Positions 37,573 through 45,733 of a DNA stretch of 64,000 nucleotides are shown here, in pieces. The stretch spans positions 62,001 to 126,000 of the forward strand of contig JAOZHV010000059.1 of NCBI GenBank assembly GCA_026014725.1, read 5' to 3'. Each line of letters begins with the position of its first letter. Within the stretch, counting starts at the first letter, position 1. The position numbers were made by a program, and so were the translations under genes. The notes beneath the pieces are model-generated. The model searched no databases. It was not told the DNA's origin and saw only the letters and a program-made list of their open reading frames with translations. The stretch comes from Candidatus Bathyarchaeota archaeon. Lineage in GTDB: Archaea > Thermoproteota > Bathyarchaeia > Bathyarchaeales > Bathycorpusculaceae.

Positions 37573-38532
37573 CTATCTATCACTATGGCAGTTTTTCAGG
37601 AGATTGTGCTCGAAGAGTAACGGCAAGCCCACCATCGGAATCGACAATAGCCACAAGTTAAAGTTATTCCCCAAGAACCACACATACCAGTTGCTCCAGA
37701 TTTCATCCCTTCCAAAGAAAATCCACGTGAGGTAATTCCAGAGGTAAATCAAGCCCAACGCAGTAACTATGATGCCGATTTTTTGAATATCAAGTTTATC
37801 GAAGCTTTCGGTTCCCATAGAATTTTTCGCGAAATAAGCCGTAAAAACTGTAAGTGCAAGCAACCCAACCGAGGTTAAGGTAAAACTAAAGAGGTTCTCT
37901 GGATAAGAAATCAAATACTGGAGACCCTGCCGCATCACAGTTGCTACCCACAACGCAGTGTTAGTAAGCCAAAAAACTAAAATGTACAATGCACCTGCAA
38001 TCAACCCCCACTTTATCGCTCCCTTCACTGGTTTGTTCGGGTTCAACTCGTAGGATAATTTGAACAAAACAGCAGGGATAGCGATGGATTCTACCAGCAA
38101 GGGCACTTCGTATATCAAAATGGAAGTAAAAACTGGCAGTGTCGAAATGTGCCCGTTAACACGCCATATAGTGAAACCAAGCGTGGAAGATAAGGACAAA
38201 ACACTGGTAGTCAAAAGCCCCAGCCAGTATATGGCTTCCCCAACCAAAACCAACCTAAACAACTTCATCATGGTCTCTGTTGGAAAACCCTTCCTAACAA
38301 AGTAGAGAATAGCTCCCCCAAAAGCGATGACGCTGGCTGCAAGTCTGCAAGCAACCCCTATAGCCGCTGAAATGTCTTCAACAAAAACAATCGACTTGAG
38401 GGGTTCATTGAAAGCTTCCCACTCGCCAATCCAAGAAAGAGTAAACATCGCATGGAATGTAAATATGAAATATGCTATGGCAACTATGAGGAAACCGATT
38501 TTTATCGGTGAATAGAAACTTGGCTTTGACAT
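37573..38532 (-). CDS. multi-pass membrane protein of unknown function
   Basis: This 319-residue product has eight or nine hydrophobic helices. It shows no motif I know. The ATG at 38532 was preferred because it begins just before the first helix; the frame is open 35 codons further upstream in an unlikely Cys-rich stretch. It ends 12 bases from the end of gatE. A separate promoter on the minus strand is expected in the 159-base divergent gap. Confidence 0.65.
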   Translation of the reverse strand: MSKPSFYSPIKIGFLIVAIAYFIFTFHAMFTLSWIGEWEAFNEPLKSIVFVEDISAAIGVACRLAASVIAFGGAILYFVRKGFPTETMMKLFRLVLVGEAIYWLGLLTTSVLSLSSTLGFTIWRVNGHISTLPVFTSILIYEVPLLVESIAIPAVLFKLSYELNPNKPVKGAIKWGLIAGALYILVFWLTNTALWVATVMRQGLQYLISYPENLFSFTLTSVGLLALTVFTAYFAKNSMGTESFDKLDIQKIGIIVTALGLIYLWNYLTWIFFGRDEIWSNWYVWFLGNNFNLWLLSIPMVGLPLLFEHNLLKNCHSDR

Positions 38533-38691
38533 TGCACTTAACAAACAAATTAGAAGGCAATTGCTTTTATTTTTTTGGCAAATAAAACGCAGAGGAAAAA
38601 GTGAACGTATAAAACTGCTATAGAAGGCAATGCACAACCAGGAGCAAAATATTATAATGATAAAGCACCACTATTCTTTTAGGGTTTTTTT

Positions 38692-38985
38692 ATGACTGAA
38701 CGAGCATATGTTTTAATACAACTTCAACCAGGCAAAGAGGAAGATTTCGCAAAAGAAATCATTTCCAAAGGCGTCATTATTGACCCACAAGTTGAAAGAA
38801 TAGACTTTGTTCACGGCTCTTTCGATCTCATAATTGTCCTTTCAGGAACCAAACATGAAATAGATAACAGGATACTGGAAATGCGAAAGCTACCTTTCGT
38901 TACAAGAACAGAAACACTCATCCCGTTCGACCTCCTAAACTGGGAAGACATAGCCGCAAAGATAAGCGAGCAGCAAAACGCTTAA
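38692..38985 (+). CDS. stand-alone Lrp/AsnC ligand-binding (RAM) domain protein
   Basis: This 97-residue protein matches only the C-terminal effector domain of Lrp/AsnC regulators: AYVLIQLQPGKEEDFAKEI, then VHGSFDLIIVLSG and TRTETLIPF. There is no HTH. Such domains form oligomers that bind amino acids and may modulate full-length Lrp proteins; one such gene is at 41648-42157. The partner is unproven. Confidence 0.82.
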   Translation: MTERAYVLIQLQPGKEEDFAKEIISKGVIIDPQVERIDFVHGSFDLIIVLSGTKHEIDNRILEMRKLPFVTRTETLIPFDLLNWEDIAAKISEQQNA

Positions 38986-39053
38986 AATCAAAGATGCACA
39001 ACCATCCACAACATCCTTTCAGATTAGCTTAGTTTCGATTCCAAATTCAAGTG

Positions 39054-39088
39054 CTTAATATAGGGGGATAGGGGGTAGCTGCAGAGCA
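39054..39088 (+). repeat. conserved G-rich intergenic module, copy 2
   Basis: CTTAATA runs into TAGGGGGATAGGGG (39061-39074), then six bases and GCAGAGCA (39081-39088). It repeats the layout on the minus strand at 14082-14047. It lies 53 bases upstream of copy A of the dispersed element, so it could be the promoter of a noncoding transcript. Confidence 0.5.
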
Positions 39089-39140
39089 GCACGCTTTTCT
39101 CCAACAAAAGAATATCAAACAACCCCTTCAGCGCTGCACT

Positions 39141-39270
39141 GCTTGTGGCATCGTCCACAACCAGCCAGCTACCCAAAACCCAAATCAGAAAGCAAAACGC
39201 AACGTTTTCCACAATCCACTGGTTGATGTTGTACTAAGGACTCCCTTTCAACAACAACTAAAGAAAAAAC
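39141..39270 (+). repeat. dispersed intergenic element, copy A (candidate structured RNA)
   Basis: Blocks CGTCCACAACCA (39152-39163), GGTTGATGTTGTA (39221-39233) and CAACAACTAA (39252-39261) match the copy at 17905-18030. CAACCAG (39159-39165) can pair with CTGGTTG (39219-39225), and the other copy keeps five of these pairs. No frame of useful length crosses it. Confidence 0.6.
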
Positions 39271-39476
39271 AAAACACCCAGAGCCATAACAGACCAAAAA
39301 AGCCATAACAAAGGCTCCAAAAACATAAACAGCCGTTTGTTAACCAACTTTGCAACATTGCAAAACAAATTTTGCAAGCCAACATTAAAACTTTGCAAAA
39401 CAGACTAAGCCAATTTTTCAAAAAATCATATTTATCGTTTACACACGCTTGGTTGGTAAGCAATGGAGAGAGAGAA

Positions 39477-41141
39477 ATGAAAAAAACAATAAAAACACTC
39501 GTCGCCTTAACCATAATACTGCCTATTATTTTAGGCATATTTGCGACAAACACGCAGGCAGCAGTCAACCAATCCACCAACAGAGTTTTTCTCGGACTCA
39601 GCGGCTACCCAACAAGCACCACACAACTTGACAACATAATCAGCACCATGAAAGCTAACGGCTTAAACACATACCGCATGAGCGCAAACCCAGCATGGTC
39701 AGGCGGCCCACACCCATACCACGAAAACTTTGTCCAATACTTACTAGACCACAGCGACTTCACCATCATCGTAGACCGTAACCACCTCTATCCACCCACC
39801 GAAGAATCAGCGACATCAGCCCGCAATAACTGGGCAACTGTAAGAAACAGCATCTTTGAAGTCTTGGAAGCATATCCAAACAACCCACGTGTAATGGTGG
39901 AACTCATCAACGAGTACGTATCATCAGACTTCTACAGCCGCATGCAAAGCTTAGTTACTGAAATTCGAGCCGCAGGATACACAAACCCCATAGTTGTGAA
40001 CAAATGGAACCAAGCTTGGACAACCATAAACGACCCACTGGATAACACACTCCAAGGCTACCACTTCTACTTCAACAGTTGGAGCCCATCAGGCGCCCTA
40101 TCGCAGATGCAAACCGCCCAATCTAAAGGTATCAAACTCATCAACACAGAAGTTGGAGCAGACTACAACGAATACAACAGTTACACTTCAGCCACAGTTT
40201 CAGAATTGAACCAATTTCTTTCAGAGACAGCAAGCATGGGCATAGGCAACACTGTATGGATGAATGAAAACCTCAACAACATGCCAAGATACCAACAATT
40301 GAACCTAGATTTCCCAACAGTGACAGCACCTCAGCAATCAACTAACCCGACGCCTACTCCAACCGCCACCCCCACTCCAACACCAACGGCAACACCCACT
40401 CCAAAACCAACTGCTCAACCAACACCATCACCGACACCTAATCCAACCCCAACACCTACACCAAAGCCTTCACCAACGCCCACTCCAACACCAACACCGA
40501 CGCCAGCAACAACAATTACAAACCAAGATGGCTTCGAAACCGCAGCTTTGACTGGCTGGAGCGGAATAAGCAAAACCTCCGGTGAAACAGTATCAGTCAC
40601 AAAAAACAGACCACATCACGGCTCTTACAGTGCACTCTTCTACACAAACGGTCTAAGTAACGGACGTGAAAATGCTTTCTTGCGAAAGACCATAAACATG
40701 CAAAACGCTTATGCAAGAGGCTACTTTAATATCGCTGGTAGCATAACAGGCTCTTCAATTCTAAAGGACAACGACGACAGATTCTACCTGCTGAGATTTG
40801 CGGCAAATCAGGGAGACGTAGCTTGGGCTGGAATAAGACGCGAAAACGGCATTAACAAGTGGACACTTTATGCAGGCGACACCTACAAGACATCATCAAC
40901 AATACCAATATCAACAGATAGATGGTATAATGTAGAACTACACTGGAACGCAGCCCAACGCTTAGCTGAAATGTTCGTGGACGGCACAAAAATACTGGAA
41001 ATACGAGCAAACAGTGGAACCAACGCAAATATCACGTCCGTTGACATGGGAATAATATACACCAACAACGTTCAAAACACCTTGTTAGTCTTTGGTGATT
41101 GCTTCAGGCTGTCAAATAACTTCAACGGCGCAAGCCATTAG
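39477..41141 (+). CDS. secreted GH5-like glycoside hydrolase with Pro/Thr linker and C-terminal beta-sandwich
   Basis: This 554-residue protein has a signal peptide (about 1-28), a catalytic (beta/alpha)8 region with ELINEY (Glu near 146, acid/base) and INTEVGAD (Glu near 224, nucleophile), as in cellulase-type GH5 enzymes. A Pro/Thr repeat linker runs from about 289 to 344, and a jelly-roll domain of about 200 residues ends the protein, probably carbohydrate-binding. ATG at 39477 follows GGAGAGAGAG. It likely hydrolyses extracellular beta-glucan; exact substrate unknown. Catalytic and binding domains split by a P/T linker is the design of secreted plant-polymer enzymes. Confidence 0.75.
   Translation: MKKTIKTLVALTIILPIILGIFATNTQAAVNQSTNRVFLGLSGYPTSTTQLDNIISTMKANGLNTYRMSANPAWSGGPHPYHENFVQYLLDHSDFTIIVDRNHLYPPTEESATSARNNWATVRNSIFEVLEAYPNNPRVMVELINEYVSSDFYSRMQSLVTEIRAAGYTNPIVVNKWNQAWTTINDPLDNTLQGYHFYFNSWSPSGALSQMQTAQSKGIKLINTEVGADYNEYNSYTSATVSELNQFLSETASMGIGNTVWMNENLNNMPRYQQLNLDFPTVTAPQQSTNPTPTPTATPTPTPTATPTPKPTAQPTPSPTPNPTPTPTPKPSPTPTPTPTPTPATTITNQDGFETAALTGWSGISKTSGETVSVTKNRPHHGSYSALFYTNGLSNGRENAFLRKTINMQNAYARGYFNIAGSITGSSILKDNDDRFYLLRFAANQGDVAWAGIRRENGINKWTLYAGDTYKTSSTIPISTDRWYNVELHWNAAQRLAEMFVDGTKILEIRANSGTNANITSVDMGIIYTNNVQNTLLVFGDCFRLSNNFNGASH
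40345..40510 (+). repeat. Pro/Thr-coding low-complexity linker
   Basis: Degenerate repeats of a CCAACACC-like unit encode alternating Pro and Thr between the two domains of the glycosidase. It is part of the gene, not a separate element. Confidence 0.8.
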
Positions 41142-41172
41142 CAAACAAACAAAACACAACAACCTAACCCTC

Positions 41173-41178
41173 TTTTTT
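41173..41178 (+). terminator. T6 terminator after the glycosidase gene
   Basis: CCCTC followed by six T, then TTAG and five more T, begins about 30 bases after the stop codon. Confidence 0.45.
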
Positions 41179-41465
41179 ATTAGTTTTTAGAACTCTTTAC
41201 AAAGTAATTATGTATAAAAAGACTGAATGCTGAATTATTCGAGCCACCACCAATGTAGTGGTTAAACCTCAAGTACTCAAAAATTGTCCTGAAACTACAA
41301 ATAACGACCTACCCCCTATAGGTTTCAATATAGAACCTCTAATATGCCCCAAATATGTTTAGGCTGTGGCAAATAATCATGGAAAAAGCTTGTTGCATAT
41401 GTTTCGAAAAAGCTTCCGAGTAACATCTTGCGTTGATTTTATATTGTTTCTAGCGGTATAATTCC

Positions 41466-41558
41466 ATGCTAGTGATTGATTTGACTGCGGATGCAAACAG
41501 AGTAAAGAAGCCTAAGCTACCTAAGAAACGATTGCTAAGGAAAATTAAGCGTAGATAA
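41466..41558 (+). CDS. possible 30-residue basic peptide
   Basis: ATG at 41466 opens a frame of 30 codons ending in TAA. The second half is very rich in Lys and Arg (KKPKLPKKRLLRK). No clear ribosome site precedes it, but a TTTTATATT box is about 25 bases upstream, which fits a leaderless start. Chance cannot be excluded at this length. Confidence 0.25.
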   Translation: MLVIDLTADANRVKKPKLPKKRLLRKIKRR

Positions 41559-41647
41559 AAGTGGTTTACGGATAATCGTTTAAGGCAAGGTAAAGAAACG
41601 GTAGCCTAACAAAATAATAAAAAAAGGCAATTTGGAGTTTTAGTAAG

Positions 41648-42157
41648 CTACTGTTTGAGAGATGTTAGGTATTTGAGGTGAAACGGTTTAATGATTATGC
41701 CGCCTTTTAGGTCAGCATGGAAGGTTTGACTTTCAACAACCCATTCTGACAATTCTGAGTCGTGAGCTCGGATAAACTCTGCAAAATCAGCAAACTTTTC
41801 GTGAAGCGAAATGCATACAGCATCCCAACCCATTCCTCTGCCATCCATAACCAAAACTACGTTTGTTTGCTTCATGTACCATTCTTTCATCTTACGCAGA
41901 GCTTGGGTTTTTGCTTCGCCTGTTTGATACTTTAGTTTGCTCTTCAAAAATGTTATTGCTGCAATTTCTAATCCTATTTGTCCGAACTTGGGAATAACAG
42001 TGTATCCCTCAATGAAGTTTTCTTCCAGCATTGCACGTCTCCGAGTCACTGTAGGTTGAGAAACACCTAAAGCCTTTGCCAGCTGCCTATCACTTCTGTG
42101 CGAGTCTTTCATCAGCTCAAAAAGTATCTTATAGTCAATCGGTTTTAACTCTTTCAT
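41648..42157 (-). CDS. Lrp/AsnC-family transcriptional regulator
   Basis: This 169-residue protein has an N-terminal winged HTH with DSHRSDRQLAKALGVSQPTVTRRR and a C-terminal region that resembles but does not fully match the RAM domain. The ATG at 42157 was chosen over a TTG three codons upstream. A TATATATAA element lies about 50 bases upstream. Targets are unknown; the divergent M20 peptidase gene and an inverted repeat between them suggest local control. Confidence 0.82.
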   Translation of the reverse strand: MKELKPIDYKILFELMKDSHRSDRQLAKALGVSQPTVTRRRAMLEENFIEGYTVIPKFGQIGLEIAAITFLKSKLKYQTGEAKTQALRKMKEWYMKQTNVVLVMDGRGMGWDAVCISLHEKFADFAEFIRAHDSELSEWVVESQTFHADLKGGIIIKPFHLKYLTSLKQ

Positions 42158-42203
42158 TGCAATCAAGTTCTCCCATTTACAAATTAATAGAATTTTTTGC
42201 CAT

Positions 42204-42213
42204 TATATATAAA
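42204..42213 (-). promoter_or_regulatory. TATA box of the Lrp-like gene
   Basis: TTTATATATA on the minus strand is about 50 bases before the ATG. The sequence is nearly symmetric, so it might also serve the other strand. Confidence 0.45.
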
Positions 42214-42214
42214 C

Positions 42215-42269
42215 ATCGTTGTTGAAAAACCAAAAAAACATCCGCGTTCAACAGGGGCACAACAACGAT
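42215..42269. promoter_or_regulatory. inverted repeat between Lrp-like and M20 genes
   Basis: ATCGTTGTTG (42215-42224) and CAACAACGAT (42260-42269) are perfect 10-base arms with a 35-base spacer. The position between divergent starts suggests an operator of the Lrp-like protein. Function is inference. Confidence 0.4.
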
Positions 42270-42316
42270 ACTCTTAAGAGAAAAAACCGTTTAAAACATA
42301 CAGGAGCCCACAAAAA

Positions 42317-43675
42317 ATGACCGTACCCCTTCTGACCGAAATAAAACAAGAAATTACACAGTTACTTAGTGATTTGATTCGTATAAACACCACTAACCCA
42401 CCTGGAAATGAAAGCCAAGCAGCAAACTTTCTAGCACAATACCTCGCAAAGGACGGATTCAATACAGAAATCATAGAATCTGAAACTGGCAGAGGAAGCA
42501 TAATTACACGCCTCAAAGGCACAGGCGAAAAACCCAACCTTCTGTTACTATCCCATCTAGATGTTGTTGCGGCTAATCCAGCAGAATGGACTGTTGACCC
42601 ATTTAGTGGAACAGTTAAAGACGGCTACGTTTACGGTAGAGGCGCCATCGACATGAAGGGCATGACCGCCATTGAAGTATTAACCCTCAAACTCTTAAAG
42701 AGAAACAAAATTCCGCTAAAAGGGGATGTTGTCTTAGCTGCCACAGCTGACGAAGAAAAAGGCGGAGAAGCAGGAGCAGGCTACCTGATGCGGAATTATA
42801 AAGAGAAAATCTGGTGCCCCTATGTGCTAAACGAGGGCGGCGGATTAGCAATCCCACAGAAGAAAGGGTACGTTTTCCCTGTACAAACTGCAGAAAAAGG
42901 AATCTTGTGGCTAAAAATAAAAGCTAAAGGAACCCCTGGGCACGGCTCCACTCCGAACATGGCTGATAATGCCATAGAGCGCATAAATAAAATTCTCAGT
43001 ATACTCAGCAGTTACCAACCTGAAATCGTGTTCGTGCCAACACTCAAAGAGTTCCTCACCGAAGTGGCAAAACTCAACCCTGAATTCAACGAACCGTTCG
43101 CTCGTCTGCTGGCAAACCCGCAACAAAGCGATAAGATACTTGATGAAATAGCAAAAAAAGACAAGCCGTTAGCTGAAGAAATCAGGCCAAGAACAAAGAT
43201 GACCATAACTCCAACCATGATTCACGGCGGAGTAAAAGAGAACATAATACCCTCAGAATGCGAAGCGGTGTTTGACTGCAGAATCCTGCCTGGCCAAAGC
43301 ATTGATGAAACATTTGCTTTAATCAAAAGCATGCTCAAGGACGTTGGCATGGAAAAATTAACGTTTGAGACCTTGCAAATGCACAATGGTTCAGAGTCTA
43401 CTACACAAACGCCACTCTACAACGCCATTACAAGTGTTCTAAAGGAGTTTGACCCAACTTGCGGCGTAACCCCAACCTTAACAACTGGCGGAACTGACTC
43501 ACGCTTCTTTAGGGAAACAGGTAGCGTATGCTATGGTTTTCATCCCATGCGCCCTGATGAACCTAATGACCAGTTGGAAAAGCGTATGCATGGAATAGAT
43601 GAGCGTATAACGGTGGAGAACCTTGTTTTTGGAACAAGCGTTTTCTACGAAGTGGTCAAAAGATTCATTACTTAA
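42317..43675 (+). CDS. M20-family metallopeptidase (ArgE/DapE/ACY1-like)
   Basis: This 452-residue protein has the metal-site motifs of M20: LLLLSHLDVV with His and Asp, YGRGAIDMKG, ATADEEKGG with the catalytic Glu and metal Glu, and a late CYGFHPM His. The lid domain starts with GTPGHGSTP. Substrates of the family are N-acyl amino acids or dipeptides; none can be chosen here. The ATG follows AGGAG at 8 bases. It is divergent from an Lrp-like regulator. Confidence 0.85.
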   Translation: MTVPLLTEIKQEITQLLSDLIRINTTNPPGNESQAANFLAQYLAKDGFNTEIIESETGRGSIITRLKGTGEKPNLLLLSHLDVVAANPAEWTVDPFSGTVKDGYVYGRGAIDMKGMTAIEVLTLKLLKRNKIPLKGDVVLAATADEEKGGEAGAGYLMRNYKEKIWCPYVLNEGGGLAIPQKKGYVFPVQTAEKGILWLKIKAKGTPGHGSTPNMADNAIERINKILSILSSYQPEIVFVPTLKEFLTEVAKLNPEFNEPFARLLANPQQSDKILDEIAKKDKPLAEEIRPRTKMTITPTMIHGGVKENIIPSECEAVFDCRILPGQSIDETFALIKSMLKDVGMEKLTFETLQMHNGSESTTQTPLYNAITSVLKEFDPTCGVTPTLTTGGTDSRFFRETGSVCYGFHPMRPDEPNDQLEKRMHGIDERITVENLVFGTSVFYEVVKRFIT

Positions 43676-43759
43676 TCCCAGTTCCACGGGTTAATTATTA
43701 ATATGAAAAACTCGTTACTGTATGCAAACCCTTAATCTGGCTGAGGAGCAATTGCGACA

Positions 43760-44302
43760 ATGATTGGTGGACAAACGTTAGTTGGTAAAGAGCAGGCAAA
43801 CTTCAAAGCCAGCAAAACCATCGGTTTAATTTCTGATACTCATGTACCTAAGCGAGCACGTTGTATACCTCCTAAAGTTTTTGAAATCTTTCAAAACGTT
43901 GATTACATCATTCATGCAGGCGATTTGGTGGAGTTTGCTGTAATTGATGAGTTAGAGCAGTTTGCACCCGTTTTAGCGGTTCACGGCAACATGGATGGCT
44001 TAGATATTATGGGTGCTCTACCGAGACTTAACTCGCTTAAGGTTTTTGATTGGAAAATCGGTGTTATGCATGATCCAAACGTTCTATACGGTTTGAGCAG
44101 AATGCGGGAACTTGCTAGGCATCACGGCTTTAACGTTTTTGTTTATGGGCATACACATATTGCCAGCATTAAGTGGGAAGACAAAATCCTCTACATTAAT
44201 CCAGGTAGTCCTACGGATCCAGAGTCTTTCAGTAATAAACCTTCAGTTGGATTGTTAAAAGTTACTAAGCAAACGATAACTCCGCAGATAATTGAGATAT
44301 AA
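43760..44302 (+). CDS. YfcE/MJ0936-type metallophosphoesterase
   Basis: This 180-residue protein has ISDTHVP, IIHAGDLVE, VHGNMDG and VYGHTHIAS, the complete set of metal-binding motifs of small metallophosphoesterases. It is predicted to use Mn2+ or Ni2+ to cleave phosphodiesters. About 18 residues precede the first strand; ATG at 43760 is the first start. The natural substrate is unknown. Confidence 0.88.
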   Translation: MIGGQTLVGKEQANFKASKTIGLISDTHVPKRARCIPPKVFEIFQNVDYIIHAGDLVEFAVIDELEQFAPVLAVHGNMDGLDIMGALPRLNSLKVFDWKIGVMHDPNVLYGLSRMRELARHHGFNVFVYGHTHIASIKWEDKILYINPGSPTDPESFSNKPSVGLLKVTKQTITPQIIEI

Positions 44303-44319
44303 TTCTTTTCGGTAGTGAA

Positions 44320-44448
44320 TCAATTTTGTTGCCGAAATTTGTTTTGTTTTTTCAGTGAATAGGCAAACAAAAGCAGACCTAAAATAACAATTTGAATCGC
44401 TAAACTCGCTGTAGCGGCAAGCGCATGAGGGGCATCCAAAACAGACAT
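44320..44448 (-). CDS. 42-residue single-helix membrane protein
   Basis: An ATG at 44448 is preceded by GTGGAG at 7 bases and a TTTATAATC box. The product opens with MSVLDAPHALAATAS, forms one membrane helix (about 15-35) and ends in a basic tail KKQNKFRQQN. The segment recalls the first helix of larger archaeal multi-helix proteins, so it may be a stand-alone small protein or a remnant. Good start signals favour a real gene. Confidence 0.5.
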   Translation of the reverse strand: MSVLDAPHALAATASLAIQIVILGLLLFAYSLKKQNKFRQQN

Positions 44449-44587
44449 AACAAAACTCCACTTGATTATAAAAGTGATTGTGAGTATAAAGATTTACTTT
44501 CACCGATCTCTCCCCTGCCGTCAACAGTAGCTTGAACAAGCGCCTTAAAAGCAAAAACAGCCAAACCGTTGCCCCGAGGAAAGAAAA

Positions 44588-44725
44588 ATGGAACACTGTA
44601 AAAACCCTTGGAAAGGAAACTGCAAAAGCGAAAACATCAAACTCTACATCCAGATAAAAGGCGAAAATCTGCCTATATGCCAGCAATGCTGGAACAAAAT
44701 CGCAGACCAAGAAGAGGAATGGTGA
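44588..44725 (+). CDS. 45-residue Cys-containing small protein
   Basis: ATG at 44588 has GAGGA 7 bases upstream. The product has Cys4 and Cys11 and a later CQQC, a pattern able to bind one zinc ion. It ends 7 bases before the next small gene in the same direction. No family recognised. Confidence 0.5.
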   Translation: MEHCKNPWKGNCKSENIKLYIQIKGENLPICQQCWNKIADQEEEW

Positions 44726-44732
44726 ACCAACA

Positions 44733-44972
44733 ATGGAAAGCTTCAGCTCAAACAGCGCCAAATCCTACATCGGAAAAAACGTCAACCTGCACCTAAAAGA
44801 CGGCGCCGTAATAATAAACGTACACCTAACAAAACTGCACAAAGCAGCAGGAAAAAACAACAACCAAATCGAATATGTGCCCCAAGGAAAAGGCAAAGCA
44901 ACCCGCATACCACTCAAAATCATTGCGTGGGCAGAAATGCTAAACATTAATCTAATGCAAAAAGCTGCTTAA
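44733..44972 (+). CDS. 79-residue small protein of unknown function
   Basis: This basic product has a beta-rich core with YIGKNVNLHLKDGAVIIN and a C-terminal helix. The opening resembles small beta-barrel folds, but I assign no family. It lies between the 45-residue gene (7 bases away) and the RibD-like gene (15 bases), so these three are probably one operon. Confidence 0.6.
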   Translation: MESFSSNSAKSYIGKNVNLHLKDGAVIINVHLTKLHKAAGKNNNQIEYVPQGKGKATRIPLKIIAWAEMLNINLMQKAA

Positions 44973-44987
44973 CATATAGGTAATGGC

Positions 44988-45647
44988 ATGTTGCCAAAAA
45001 TAATAATACACAACTCTATAAGCTTAGATGGCTCTCTCACAAATTTTGAGCCAAACATGGGCTTACACTACCAAATAGCAGGAACATACAAGCCTGATGC
45101 GCACTTGATTGGTTCAAATACGGCAAAAATAGGCGTTACACTATACAGTAAAGAAATTCCGAAAGAAGAAAAAGTAGACTTCAAAAAACCCAAACGAGAC
45201 AGCACCTTACCTTATTGGGTAATGATTGACACAAAGGGGGCGCTAAAGGGTATACTTCACATTGCTAGGCGATTCGAGTTCTCCAGAGACATAATCGTGT
45301 TAATATCTGAAGATACACCAAAAGAATACATAACATACCTCAAAGAACGAAACTACGACTACCGCAAAGTCGGCAAAGAACATGTGGACATGAAAACTGC
45401 ACTTGAAACCCTCGCCAAAGATTACGCTATCAAGACAATACTGACTGACACAGGACGTATACTAAATAATCTGCTTTTGAATCAAGGGTTAGTCTCAGAA
45501 ATCAGCTTACTAATACACCCGCTCATTGTCGGAAAAAACGCTTATCCAATGTTTAGCGAAGTCGATAAAACGCTTAACCTAACACTGCATAAGAAAGAAA
45601 TCTTCGACAATGGATATGCCTGGTTAGTTTACAAAGTTAACAAGTAA
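44988..45647 (+). CDS. RibD C-terminal-domain reductase
   Basis: This 219-residue protein has the dihydrofolate-reductase-like fold seen in RibD: an opening NSISLDGSLTN, later LTDTGRILNNLLLNQGLV and SLLIHPLIVG. It would reduce a pyrimidine or related compound with NADPH. The N-terminal part differs from the characterised archaeal riboflavin enzyme, so the pathway is open. The ATG follows AGGTAATGG. Confidence 0.75.
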   Translation: MLPKIIIHNSISLDGSLTNFEPNMGLHYQIAGTYKPDAHLIGSNTAKIGVTLYSKEIPKEEKVDFKKPKRDSTLPYWVMIDTKGALKGILHIARRFEFSRDIIVLISEDTPKEYITYLKERNYDYRKVGKEHVDMKTALETLAKDYAIKTILTDTGRILNNLLLNQGLVSEISLLIHPLIVGKNAYPMFSEVDKTLNLTLHKKEIFDNGYAWLVYKVNK

Positions 45648-45733
45648 GCGCTACCGCACTTTTTAATTAATTATTATGCAACAAGCTTCAAAATTCCAAA
45701 AACCGAATATACCACAAAATAAAAACTACGTTT

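Larger units (their letters stand above)
38986..39476. other. 491-bp intergenic region with two conserved elements
   Basis: The region holds no convincing gene. It contains the G-rich module (39054-39088), copy A of the dispersed element (39141-39270), and A/C-rich DNA with several TTTGCAA/TTGCAA motifs (39350-39400) before the glycosidase gene. Confidence 0.7.
41142..41647. other. 506-bp intergenic region
   Basis: A T6 tract (41173-41178) after the glycosidase gene is a likely terminator. CCTATAGG with a preceding ACCCCC (41311-41322) recalls the G-rich module on the other strand. A 30-codon basic frame is at 41466-41558. Nothing else recognisable is seen. Confidence 0.6.

Noticed and set aside
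39061-39088. G-quadruplex at the G-rich module
   Set aside because: Only two long G tracts are present, so an intramolecular four-stranded structure is not expected.
39248-39580. 110-codon open frame on the minus strand in the repeat-bearing gap
   Set aside because: It runs into the signal-peptide region of the glycosidase gene and across the dispersed element, and its Phe/Cys/Trp-rich translation is unlike a real protein.
40345-40510. Tandem repeat resembling a CRISPR-like array
   Set aside because: The units are degenerate, lie in frame in the glycosidase gene and encode a Pro/Thr linker.
44255-44761. 168-codon open frame on the minus strand
   Set aside because: It overlaps the ends of the phosphoesterase gene and both small genes, has no ribosome site, and its translation is a random-looking mix of Phe, Cys and Leu. 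The smaller frames have proper start signals.
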